NCBI GenBank assembly: GCA_013141505.1 | Contig: JABFQX010000009.1 | Span: 79,310 to 143,309, forward strand | Length of the DNA stretch: 64,000 bases | Source of the DNA: Methyloglobulus sp. | Lineage (GTDB): Bacteria; Pseudomonadota; Gammaproteobacteria; Methylococcales; Methylomonadaceae | Direction: 5' to 3' | Shown here: positions 56,295-64,000 of the stretch, piece by piece | How positions within the stretch are numbered: position 1 is the first letter of the stretch | Layout: every line of letters begins with the position of its first letter | Notes under the pieces: model-generated | Databases searched by the model: none | The model's input: the letters and a program-made list of their open reading frames with translations, nothing else | What the model was told of the DNA's origin: nothing | Program-made: the position numbers and the translations under genes

Positions 56295-57479
56295 TTAGCA
56301 TCCCCCTTTTGCAACGGCTTCGTTACGCGCTTGCACCGCTTTTTCAGCCGCTTCCGCCAGTGTGTCGGCAGTAATAATCGGTAAGCCGCTTTCGGCGATA
56401 ATGCGTCGGCCTTCCTCCACATGCGTGCCGGACAAGCGAACGATGAGCGGAATTTTCATGTCGATTTTTCGTACCGCATGTACGACACCTTCGGCAATCC
56501 AGTCGCAGCGATTGATACCTGCAAAAATATTGACCAACATGGCTTTCACATTTTCATCGGCTAAAACTAAGCGGAATGCCTTTTCCGTGCGCTCTGCGGA
56601 GGCTCCGCCGCCGACATCCAAAAAGTTGGCCGGTTCGCCACCTGCCAACTTAATCATGTCCATCGTCGCCATCGCCAATCCTGCACCGTTAATCATGCAG
56701 CCGATGTCCCCATCCAAACCCACATAACTTAAGCCGCGATCAGCAGCAGCCATTTCTCGCGGATCTTCCTGAGTTTTGTCGCGTAATTCAGAAATTTTTG
56801 GCTGACGGAACAATGCGTTATCATCGAAACTCATCTTTGCATCCAATGCAATCAGCTCGTTATGATTGGTCACGACCAGCGGATTAATTTCCAGCATACT
56901 AATATCCAGCTCACGCAAGGCGCGGTAGCAACCCCTGATGGTTTTGACTGCGTGGCTCATGATTTCTGTATCTAAACCGAGGGCAAATGCCATTTGACGA
57001 GCCTGATAATCCTGGATACCCACGGCGGGTTCGATATAAATTTTGGTGATGGCATCTGGATTTGTTAGTGCCAGCTCTTCAATCTCCATGCCACCTTGGG
57101 CAGAACCGACCATGACGATACGTTCTGAACTACGGTCAACCAGAAAGCAGAAGTACAATTCTTTGGCGATTTCTGTTCCGGCTTCAACATATAACCTTGA
57201 GCATACTTTGCCAGCGGAACCGGTTTGATGGGTGACCAACCGTTTACCAAGCAGCTCTTCTGCGGCAGCAGAAACTTCATCATGCGTTTTACAGATTTTA
57301 ATGCCGCCAGCTTTACCGCGTGCACCAGAATGAATTTGTGCTTTGACTGCCCAGATATGCCCACCGATGTCCCGTGCGCGTTGTACAGCATCTTCGGGAC
57401 TATACGCCAAGCCGCCTTCAGCCATTTTTACGCCGTAGCCACTCAGTAACTCTTTTGCTTGATACTCATGAATATCCAC
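56295..57479 (-). CDS. mtkA: Malate-CoA ligase (malate thiokinase) beta subunit
   Basis: About 394 residues, ATP-grasp type. [16 protein letters not shown] opens the family, [16 protein letters not shown] is the ATP site and [18 protein letters not shown] is conserved. The start codon is GTG at 57479 with GGAG five bases upstream; an ORF open further has no homology. It pairs with MtkB. The order is mcl-mtkA-mtkB on one strand. Confidence 0.9.
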   Translation of the reverse strand: MDIHEYQAKELLSGYGVKMAEGGLAYSPEDAVQRARDIGGHIWAVKAQIHSGARGKAGGIKICKTHDEVSAAAEELLGKRLVTHQTGSAGKVCSRLYVEAGTEIAKELYFCFLVDRSSERIVMVGSAQGGMEIEELALTNPDAITKIYIEPAVGIQDYQARQMAFALGLDTEIMSHAVKTIRGCYRALRELDISMLEINPLVVTNHNELIALDAKMSFDDNALFRQPKISELRDKTQEDPREMAAADRGLSYVGLDGDIGCMINGAGLAMATMDMIKLAGGEPANFLDVGGGASAERTEKAFRLVLADENVKAMLVNIFAGINRCDWIAEGVVHAVRKIDMKIPLIVRLSGTHVEEGRRIIAESGLPIITADTLAEAAEKAVQARNEAVAKGGC

Positions 57480-57504
57480 AACATCTCCGTTGTTATTCCA
57501 ATAA

Positions 57505-58455
57505 TTATTTAGCTTTTGCGGCAATAGCCTCAGCGGCACGAACGACATTATTTGCCATGCGCTCCGAAGCCGCATCAATTAATCGACCATCCAGCGCTGC
57601 AGCACCTTTACCTTGCGCCGCAGCTTCTTGCAATGCTTTTAAAATACGTTGTGCCTTCTCAACTTCGGCAACAGGTGGCGTGAACACTTCATTAGCCAAT
57701 GCGACTTGCGAAGGATGAATTGCCCATTTGCCTTCACAACCTAATGCTGCAGCGCGTTTGGCAGCCAGCTTAAAACCTTCAGGGTCGTTAAAGTCACCAA
57801 ACGGCCCGTCGATAGGCCGTAAACCGAAAGCACGGCAGGCGACAGTCATTCGGCTAATGGCGGCATGCCATTGGTCGCCAGGGTAGTCAGGATTCAAACC
57901 ACCGATGTTGGTTGTCCGTGCCCGGTTACTGGCAGCATAATCGGCAACGCCAAAATGCAAGGATTCTAATCTGCCACATGCACCATTACGAGCGATATCT
58001 TCAACATTTGCCATACCCAGCGCGGTTTCAATCAGGGCTTCAATACCTATGTTATTTTTTAAGCCTTGTTGCATTTCCAGTTGGTTTAACATGGCTTCAA
58101 CCATGTACACATCCGCATAAACACCTACCTTAGGAATCAGGATAGTGTCGATTTTTGCACCGGCTTGCTCAACCAGGTCAACCACATCGCGCACCATAAA
58201 TTGCGTATCCAAGCCATTGATGCGGACAGACACGGTAATGCCGTGACCTTTCCAGTCCAAATCATTAATTGCTTCGATAATATTTTTTCTGGCTTGCAGT
58301 TTATCATCAGGTGCAACCGCATCTTCCAGATCAAGAAAGACAAAATCCACACCGCTTTTTAGCGCTTTTTCAAACATGTCAGGGTTTGATCCTGGAACCG
58401 CTAATTCACTGCGCTGGACGCGTTGCACCGACGCTGTGTATAAGGTGTGACTCAT
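57505..58455 (-). CDS. mcl: Malyl-CoA lyase
   Basis: About 316 residues of the HpcH/citrate-lyase family. [18 protein letters not shown] and [13 protein letters not shown] (metal and substrate) and [16 protein letters not shown] are typical of Mcl. It cleaves malyl-CoA to acetyl-CoA and glyoxylate, the key exit of the serine cycle. I start at the ATG at 58455. It diverges from sga. Confidence 0.9.
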   Translation of the reverse strand: MSHTLYTASVQRVQRSELAVPGSNPDMFEKALKSGVDFVFLDLEDAVAPDDKLQARKNIIEAINDLDWKGHGITVSVRINGLDTQFMVRDVVDLVEQAGAKIDTILIPKVGVYADVYMVEAMLNQLEMQQGLKNNIGIEALIETALGMANVEDIARNGACGRLESLHFGVADYAASNRARTTNIGGLNPDYPGDQWHAAISRMTVACRAFGLRPIDGPFGDFNDPEGFKLAAKRAAALGCEGKWAIHPSQVALANEVFTPPVAEVEKAQRILKALQEAAAQGKGAAALDGRLIDAASERMANNVVRAAEAIAAKAK

Positions 58456-58737
58456 TACTGCATTCCTAAAGTATTTAATGGGGCTATCGGCGGCATGGCT
58501 TGGCGGCAAATGCCGTAAAATCCTCACCAAAATCAACCCGCCATTTTACTTTTCGTACCAGTAAAGTCAATTTTTAACGTACGGGTGATTGCCGATTATT
58601 TTATGCTATGTCATCATTATTAGCTAATCACTGGAAAAAGTCGGATTTCAGCTAATTTAATAGCGGATAACGCCAGCAAAATATCCCAGTTTGCAAATAT
58701 TTTTAAATCCTATTCAACTACTACTCGAGGCAAATCC

Positions 58738-59904
58738 ATGGCTGGTCGCAACCATCTTTACATCCCAGGCCCAACTAACGTACCCAATGAAATCCTTAAT
58801 GCAATGCATATTGCAATGGAAGATCATCGCTCGCCCATTTTCCCCAAACTGCTGACTCCGCTGTTGCAAGACCTGAAAAAGATTTTCCGCACCGAAACGG
58901 GGCAAGCGTTTATTTTTCCGGCCACCGGCACGGCTGGCTGGGAGATTGCACTAACCAACTGCTTAAATCCGGGCGACAAAGTCCTGATTTATCGCTTTGG
59001 TCAATTCAGTCATTTATGGGCGGAAATGGCGAAGAGATTGGGTTTTGATGTCGAAATCCATCAAGAAACCTGGGGCAAAGGCATTCCCTTGGATAAACTC
59101 GAAGCGCGTCTTAAAGAAGATACCGCGCACGAAATCAAAGCCGTATTGGCAACGCATAACGAAACCGCTACCGGTGTAACTAGCGATATAGCAGGCGTTC
59201 GTAAAGCGATGGATGCGGCCTTACATCCAGCATTAATGTTTGTTGATGGCGTAAGCTCCATCGCCAGCCTGGATTTTCGCATGGACGAATGGGGTGTGGA
59301 CGGTGCGATCAGCGGTTCACAAAAAGGCTTTATGCTGCCAGCTGGCGGTGCGTTTTTGGCTTTCAGCCAAAAAGCCTTAAAAGCCACCGAAACCAACACC
59401 TACCCGCGTTGCTTCCTGGATTTGCGCGACCAAATGAATTCCAACAAAGATGGCTACACGCCTTACACCCCTAACCTGCCCATCTTGTACGGCTTGCGTA
59501 AAGCCCTGGATTTGTTGCTGGAAGAAGGCATGGAAAATGTCTATGCCCGCCATCACCGTTTGGCGGAAGGCACCCGCAAGGCCGTTGCTGCTTGGGGCTT
59601 AAAGCAATGTGCACAACCTGGCTTTGAATCCGATACCGTCACCGCTATTGTCGTCCCTGAAGACAAAGATGCCCGTCATGTCATCAGCACCGCATTCAGC
59701 AAATACAATATTTCCTTGGGTGCAGGTTTATCCGAACTGGCTGGTAAGGCCTTCCGTATCGGACACGTCGGCGATATGAATGATGTGTCTATGCTGGGCG
59801 CGATTGCCGGTGTTGAAATGGCATTGCTGGACAATAGTTTTGATATTAAGCCGGGTAGCGGTGTTGCGGCTGCGATTGAATATTATCGGGCGACGGCGAA
59901 ATAA
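58738..59904 (+). CDS. sga: Serine-glyoxylate aminotransferase
   Basis: A 388-residue class V PLP aminotransferase converting serine and glyoxylate to hydroxypyruvate and glycine. HLYIPGPTNVP opens the family; the PLP lysine lies in GAISGSQKGFMLPAGG (near 194), and HNETATGVTSDIAGVR is a substrate loop. Central to the serine cycle. Followed by a long terminator hairpin (59932-60006). Confidence 0.94.
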   Translation: MAGRNHLYIPGPTNVPNEILNAMHIAMEDHRSPIFPKLLTPLLQDLKKIFRTETGQAFIFPATGTAGWEIALTNCLNPGDKVLIYRFGQFSHLWAEMAKRLGFDVEIHQETWGKGIPLDKLEARLKEDTAHEIKAVLATHNETATGVTSDIAGVRKAMDAALHPALMFVDGVSSIASLDFRMDEWGVDGAISGSQKGFMLPAGGAFLAFSQKALKATETNTYPRCFLDLRDQMNSNKDGYTPYTPNLPILYGLRKALDLLLEEGMENVYARHHRLAEGTRKAVAAWGLKQCAQPGFESDTVTAIVVPEDKDARHVISTAFSKYNISLGAGLSELAGKAFRIGHVGDMNDVSMLGAIAGVEMALLDNSFDIKPGSGVAAAIEYYRATAK

Positions 59905-59931
59905 TTCAGGTACAAGGCAAAAACAAGCAGC

Positions 59932-60006
59932 AAGTAGCCTTATGAAGTGCAACGTAATACGGGAACAAATTCCCGTGTTACGCGTCCCATTCAGGCTACT
60001 TATTTT
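59932..60006 (+). terminator. Long nested terminator after sga
   Basis: Outer arms aagtagcct (59932-59940) and aggctactt (59993-60001) enclose an inner stem (cgtaatacggga with tcccgtgttacg), followed by atttttctt. It likely ends the sga transcript. Confidence 0.7.
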
Positions 60007-60033
60007 TCTTAAATTCATGACTTGTCCACAGAA

Positions 60034-60744
60034 ATGTCCGAAACCGCAGAAATAACCCAAAACGTCAGCAATAGCGCAGGCTTAAGCGTTAAACAAATAG
60101 CTGAGTTAAATGACCAATATCAACCGCTCAATTTTGAAGAGCGGTTGCATCGGCTTTATCAAGATTTCAAGCCCGAAAAAGTTATGGTGACCTCTTCTTT
60201 TGCGGCAACCTCAGCTTATTTTTTACATATCATTTCCCGTTTTCGTCCAGAACAGGTGATATTCTTCATAGATACCGGTTTTCATTTTGTAGAAACCTTA
60301 TTGTACCGTGAGTACCTCATTGGCCTATACCATCTGAAAGTCGAAGATTTAAAAGCGGATAGCTACCAACATGAATACAGCGTAAAAGAAAAGCTGTATG
60401 AAAAGGATCCGGATTTTTGTTGTTCGATCAATAAGATTAGCGCCCTAGAAGCTATCAAACCGAATTACGACATCTGGATGTCCAGCCTGATGAGTTGGCA
60501 GACCGACCACCGCGCGGGTTTGGCTATTTTTGAAGAACGCCGGGGTATTATCAAATTTAATCCGATGATTGACGTATCGCGTGAAGAGCGTGATGCTTAC
60601 ATCCTTGAACATAAATTGCCGTTTCACCCTTTGGTGAACGAAGGTTATTCTTCAATCGGCTGTACACATTGCACCGTAAAAGGCGATGGTCGTAGTGGTC
60701 GCTGGTTGGGCAAACCTAAAACCGAGTGCGGTTTGCATCTTTGA
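60034..60744 (+). CDS. cysH: Fe-S adenylylsulfate (APS) reductase
   Basis: About 236 residues. The PAPS-reductase fold is clear (VMVTSSFAATSAYFLHI near residue 50), and the four cysteines of a [4Fe-4S] cluster appear as FCCSI and GCTHC; the catalytic cysteine is in TECGLHL at the C-terminus. These mark the APS-using type rather than the E. coli PAPS type. It reduces APS to sulfite for cysteine synthesis. It sits between sga and hprA, which usually adjoin. Confidence 0.85.
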   Translation: MSETAEITQNVSNSAGLSVKQIAELNDQYQPLNFEERLHRLYQDFKPEKVMVTSSFAATSAYFLHIISRFRPEQVIFFIDTGFHFVETLLYREYLIGLYHLKVEDLKADSYQHEYSVKEKLYEKDPDFCCSINKISALEAIKPNYDIWMSSLMSWQTDHRAGLAIFEERRGIIKFNPMIDVSREERDAYILEHKLPFHPLVNEGYSSIGCTHCTVKGDGRSGRWLGKPKTECGLHL

Positions 60745-60794
60745 ATGATAACTTTCACGTTAACATATTATTTTTCATGCCATAAATTGTAAAA

Positions 60795-61766
60795 ATGAAC
60801 AAGCCTAAAGTTATCGTCACCCGTAAATGGCCTTCTGAAGTCGAAGCCCGGCTTAAAGCGCTTTATGATGTGCAATTAAACGAAACCGATGTGCCAATGA
60901 CAGCGGATGAACTCAAAGCCGCCTTGCAAACCGCCGATGCGTTGCTGCCGACAGTGACCGACCCGATTACTGCCGACATTCTCAGCATCCCCAACAAACG
61001 CGCCAAAATCATCGGTAATTTTGGGGTTGGTTATAACAATATCGACATCAACGCCGCAAAAAACGAAGGGCTTGTCGTTACCAATACTCCACACGTACTG
61101 ACTGATTGTACGGCGGATATTGCCATGTTACTGCTATTAATGTCGGCACGTCGGGCATCAGAAGGCGATAGGTTAGTCCGTAACCAACAATGGACGGGCT
61201 GGCGGCCAACACACATGCTAGGGCAGAAAGTGACCGGCAAAACCTTGGGCTTAATCGGCTTTGGTCGTATAGCCCAGACGATGGCGCTTAAGGCGCATCA
61301 TGGTTTCGGCATGAAAATCCTATTTACCGACCCCTATCCGCCTTCGCAAGGCATAATTGACGGGCTACAGGCCACGCAATGTGCCTCAGTTGAAGAATTG
61401 CTGGCGCAAGCCAACTTTGTCTCTTTACATTGCCCCGGCGGTGATGCCACCAAGCACCTGATTAATGAACACCGCCTGAAACTCATGCAACCATCCGCAC
61501 ACCTTATCAACACCGCAAGAGGTGATGTGGTCGATAGCAAAGCCTTGATTAAGGCACTTAAAGAACGCTGGATTGCTGGCGCGGGCCTGGATGTCTACGA
61601 AGGTGAACCGAGTATCGACCCAGGATTTCTGGAATTGGATAATGTGGCGTTATTACCGCATTTGGGCAGCGCCACCGAAGAAACCCGCGTTGCGATGGGT
61701 GATCGGGTACTGGACAACATTGCCACTTTCTTTGCTGGGCAGGAACCTAAGGACAGAGTAATTTGA
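60795..61766 (+). CDS. hprA: Hydroxypyruvate/glyoxylate reductase
   Basis: A 323-residue D-2-hydroxyacid dehydrogenase. The NAD-binding loop GLIGFGRIAQTMA (near 150) and the catalytic Arg, Glu and His in INTARGDVVD, DVYEGEP and LLPHLGSAT are present. In the serine cycle it reduces hydroxypyruvate to glycerate. It follows cysH by 50 bases. Confidence 0.9.
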   Translation: MNKPKVIVTRKWPSEVEARLKALYDVQLNETDVPMTADELKAALQTADALLPTVTDPITADILSIPNKRAKIIGNFGVGYNNIDINAAKNEGLVVTNTPHVLTDCTADIAMLLLLMSARRASEGDRLVRNQQWTGWRPTHMLGQKVTGKTLGLIGFGRIAQTMALKAHHGFGMKILFTDPYPPSQGIIDGLQATQCASVEELLAQANFVSLHCPGGDATKHLINEHRLKLMQPSAHLINTARGDVVDSKALIKALKERWIAGAGLDVYEGEPSIDPGFLELDNVALLPHLGSATEETRVAMGDRVLDNIATFFAGQEPKDRVI

Positions 61767-61940
61767 TAAAACCTGACAAGCAATTGATTAAAAACAATTT
61801 TTTATTTAAGACAAACAAGGTCAACAATTGCGCGAATAGCCACTTCTACAAATTCAATTGGCTTTATCCCTATTCCAATTTACATCCCGGTATGCAACAA
61901 TCCGGCTAAATTTTATAGACTCACTTCGAGGAAAAGATAC

Positions 61941-62414
61941 ATGCTTAACCAATTTCGTCAAAAGTCATTACTGTTAGCATCGGTTATCGCTTGCATAGGC
62001 GGGGTAATTGCGGCACCCGCACAAGCAGCGAGCGCTTCGACAACCTGCTCAATGGCTTACAAGCTCAGCGGCTGGTCACTTGTTTACAAACAGTATGACG
62101 GGGCTGGATTTATCAAGTGTAACAACGGCCAGCAAGCCCAGGTCAAGCTGGCCTCCAAGAGTATCGGTTTTACTATTGGCCGATCCGAAATAGAAGGCAC
62201 TGGAGTATTTACCGCAGTTAAGGACATCAACGAAATTTATGGCACGTTCGCTGCGTTGGAAGGCCACGCTGGCGCGACCAAATCCGCTGATGGGCAAGTT
62301 CTGACCCGTGGGGTTATATCATTGGCGCTGTCCGGTGTCGGTCGCGGCATTGACATTGGTGTGACCATAGGCGCATTGACTATCTCGCCCGGTGGATCAA
62401 CAGACAACCGTTAA
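61941..62414 (+). CDS. Secreted protein, hypothetical
   Basis: A 157-residue protein with a signal peptide ending APAQA. The mature part contains two cysteines (TTCSMAYK and IKCNNGQ) and a glycine-rich C-terminal half (FTIGRSEIEGTGVF, LSGVGRGIDIGVTIG) that looks beta-rich. It might belong near DUF992-type proteins, but I am not sure. The gene is monocistronic; a hairpin (62499-62535) follows. Confidence 0.6.
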   Translation: MLNQFRQKSLLLASVIACIGGVIAAPAQAASASTTCSMAYKLSGWSLVYKQYDGAGFIKCNNGQQAQVKLASKSIGFTIGRSEIEGTGVFTAVKDINEIYGTFAALEGHAGATKSADGQVLTRGVISLALSGVGRGIDIGVTIGALTISPGGSTDNR

Positions 62415-62498
62415 CGAATGACTGATTCCTTCAACGGCTTTATCCAAAAAACGACCCGTAAAACCAGAAAGAACTAAACACAAAAATAGCTAAATACA

Positions 62499-62535
62499 AA
62501 CCTAGGGGTGCGTCAAATTGTCGCACCTCCAGGTT
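62499..62535. terminator. Imperfect hairpin downstream of the secreted protein
   Basis: aacct with aggtt and ggtgcg with cgcacc form a nested stem. No T-run follows, so it may be a terminator or an RNA-stabilising hairpin. Confidence 0.4.
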
Positions 62536-62678
62536 GCTTGTTTAGACCCAAAAACACGCCCAGAAAAGTGCGGGTAAAATCGGCTGAAAGCTATAAATAA
62601 CAAGGCTTCGCAAAAATAGGTACGACAAAAAACATCTACCCCCCACCCTCCGAGAAATGAAGGGCGGGCGTGCAAAAA

Positions 62679-62981
62679 ATGGCACTTAATGGCAAAAGTT
62701 TATTTGACAAGGCACTATTTCAGTGCCTAAACTCCGCCGCAACAAAAAATAGTTCCACCCAAAAAACAAAAAAGCAGTACCGAAATTTTAAGAGAGAGGA
62801 AAACGGGGTTTGGTTTACACCCATCGTTGCCAACGACGACGGGGGACAGCTATCCGCAAAGGATAAGCGCGTAAACGAGACACCACTAACCATTGGCATT
62901 GATCAGGGAACAACCTGCTCATTGCTGATTTATGCAATTTTATTTGTATGGATAGGATATGGCCTCTTCTCAAAAATGTAG
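62679..62981 (+). CDS. Hypothetical 100-residue protein
   Basis: An ORF with a C-terminal membrane segment (CSLLIYAILFVWIGYGLF) and a basic Lys/Ser-rich N-terminal half. GAAGGG precedes the ATG at a rather long distance. It overlaps the next gene by 23 bases. No family recognised; possibly real. Confidence 0.35.
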   Translation: MALNGKSLFDKALFQCLNSAATKNSSTQKTKKQYRNFKREENGVWFTPIVANDDGGQLSAKDKRVNETPLTIGIDQGTTCSLLIYAILFVWIGYGLFSKM

Positions 62982-63831
62982 TGATTTTTTGTTTTTCGTT
63001 TTTGTCATTTTCGTCAGCTACAGCAAGGCCGGATTATCAAAGCCGATAGCAGCCAGTAACCTAAAGCCAAGTAGCTCGGTCATTGAGCTAATTTCAAACC
63101 AGCAAAAGCAACCTCATCTTCAGTTAGAAGCTAAAGGGACACCGTTAAGCCAAATCCTGGATGAAATCGCCAAAAAAACCGGCGCGCTGATTCATTACTC
63201 CAAATTGTCCGATGCGCCGGTAACAGCCACCTGCAAAGGTGCAACCGTCGGCCAAATCATGGATTGCCTCGTCGGCAAACAGTTCAGCATGATTGCCAAA
63301 CCGGCCGAAAACAACAAGCCTGCTGAATTTTGGCTGGTGGGTACCTGTGTAGACAATTGTCAGGCAGTTGCCGCTGCACTACAGCAAGCCCCCGTGGCAA
63401 AAGCAACCATTATTCCGCTAGACCCAAAACAGCGCGAACCAACACAAGAAATGCTTGAGCAAACCGACCAGCTTATAGAGCAAGCGAAATCTGATGATCC
63501 AGTGCAGCGTGGTGATGCTATCGCTAATCTTGCCGGGAGCGTGGGCAATGACCCTGCTGTACGGAAAACCTTGGAAGAGGCGCTTGGCGACAAAGATACC
63601 AACGTAAAAATAGCGGCGGTTAAGGCATTGACACAGCGCGAAGGTGAAGACGCAAACGATGCACTACAGCAAGCATTCGCTGATAAAAACGTGTCGGTCA
63701 GGATGGCGATACTTGAGAGCACCATCAATAGCCCAGCCTTCTTGCAACAGGCGCTAAATGATGGCGACAAAACGATACGGACTTATGCGCAGTCCAAATT
63801 ATCCGAGCTTGCCGCCAACCAGAACCCATAG
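62959..63831 (+). CDS. Secreted STN-domain and HEAT-repeat protein
   Basis: A 290-residue protein with a signal sequence (FLFFVFVIFVSYSKAGLS). Residues about 50-120 resemble the STN/secretin-TonB short domain (LQLEAKGTPLSQILDEIAKKTGALIHYS), and residues 170-288 are HEAT-type helical repeats, e.g. DPVQRGDAIANLAGSVGNDPAVRKTLEEAL and DTNVKIAAVKALTQ. It is probably periplasmic and protein-binding. The ribosome site is weak. Confidence 0.7.
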   Translation: MASSQKCSDFLFFVFVIFVSYSKAGLSKPIAASNLKPSSSVIELISNQQKQPHLQLEAKGTPLSQILDEIAKKTGALIHYSKLSDAPVTATCKGATVGQIMDCLVGKQFSMIAKPAENNKPAEFWLVGTCVDNCQAVAAALQQAPVAKATIIPLDPKQREPTQEMLEQTDQLIEQAKSDDPVQRGDAIANLAGSVGNDPAVRKTLEEALGDKDTNVKIAAVKALTQREGEDANDALQQAFADKNVSVRMAILESTINSPAFLQQALNDGDKTIRTYAQSKLSELAANQNP

Positions 63832-63995
63832 TAGGTGGCAGCACTAAAAACCAACAAAAATGCAATGGCCGCCGGGATGCAATCCATCCCAACAGCCATT
63901 GACAAAAGTTTAGCGATAAGGACTACCGCTATTGTTCCCATTTTCTTGCAGGAAAACGGGAATTTAACCGGGTTAAGGCAAGTTAACTTTGCCAT
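63783..63995 (-). CDS. Possible small membrane protein at window edge
   Basis: A 70-residue frame with two hydrophobic segments (IAVVLIAKLLSMAVGM and AAIAFLLVFSAATYYGFWLAA). It overlaps the end of the STN-HEAT gene on the other strand by 49 bases, and its start is near the window edge so the ribosome site cannot be judged. Confidence 0.35.
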   Translation of the reverse strand: MAKLTCLNPVKFPFSCKKMGTIAVVLIAKLLSMAVGMDCIPAAIAFLLVFSAATYYGFWLAASSDNLDCA

Positions 63996-64000
63996 TAACC

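Noticed and set aside
58456..58737. A dyad (tttact with agtaaa near 58547-58567) between mcl and sga that might be a LysR-type site
   Set aside because: Six-base arms in AT-rich DNA are too common to support a claim.

Overview
The window looks like chromosomal DNA of a gammaproteobacterial (type I) methanotroph close to Methylobacter or Methylomonas. The basis is protein content, not a database search: a serine-cycle block (malate thiokinase mtkAB, malyl-CoA lyase, serine-glyoxylate aminotransferase, hydroxypyruvate reductase), formate-tetrahydrofolate ligase, an MxaD-like protein beside a YVTN beta-propeller, and a periplasmic methanethiol oxidase of the SBP56 family. These sit among ordinary gammaproteobacterial housekeeping genes (pilT/pilU, trmJ, suhB, cysE, xseA, rdgB, htpX). 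I saw no rRNA or tRNA gene, no CRISPR array and no intact prophage.

Layout. 1-2.0 kb: a REP-associated tyrosine transposase with its palindromic repeat, then icd. 2.1-7.9 kb: hrcA-grpE-dnaK-dnaJ-dapB behind a CIRCE operator. 8-14.5 kb: a molybdate locus in which modE diverges from a molbindin, an alginate-export-type porin and modABC across a perfect 13-bp inverted repeat. 14.5-16.6 kb: two cupin genes and a tetR gene, each with the same candidate operator upstream, plus a relic of a duplicated tetR tail. 16.7-24 kb: a methyltransferase, an AraC regulator, a lactonase-fold protein, a resolvase relic, a flavin reductase, xseA and small envelope proteins. 24-35.5 kb: fhs, a multicopper oxidase plus cupredoxin pair, rdgB, a HAF-repeat protein, a PepSY membrane protein, htpX, a sorbosone-dehydrogenase-like protein and nudF. 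35.5-42.2 kb: accessory DNA with an unknown ThuA-like protein, a tetR/DUF4242/ferredoxin/mtoX cluster, a degenerate M41-peptidase-like gene behind a terminator-containing leader, and a hairpin MITE. 42.2-49.9 kb: PLPBP, pilTU, bcp, gcvR, a 5'-nucleotidase, suhB, trmJ, cysE. 50-55 kb: a VWA protein, cysteine desulfurase plus A-type carrier, then mxaD-like, beta-propeller and small-protein genes. 55-62 kb: mtkB-mtkA-mcl diverging from sga, cysH and hprA. 62-64 kb: secreted proteins including an STN-plus-HEAT-repeat protein.

How the parts fit. The serine-cycle enzymes carry glyoxylate and hydroxypyruvate through malyl-CoA; fhs supplies the formyl-tetrahydrofolate entry but lies 30 kb away. MxaD-like protein and the YVTN propeller suggest periplasmic PQQ-dependent methanol oxidation, although no methanol dehydrogenase gene is in the window. 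ModE and its operator probably control molybdate uptake together with a dedicated outer-membrane porin.

The observations I rate highest are: a DUF4242 gene in the mtoX cluster interrupted by an in-frame TGA at codon 8; the three-operator TetR/cupin locus with its duplicated tail; the porin inside the mod operon; the HExxH-less M41-like protein behind a leader RNA; the multicopper oxidase whose type-1 copper motif is in its N-terminal domain; and three dispersed copies of a palindromic repeat.
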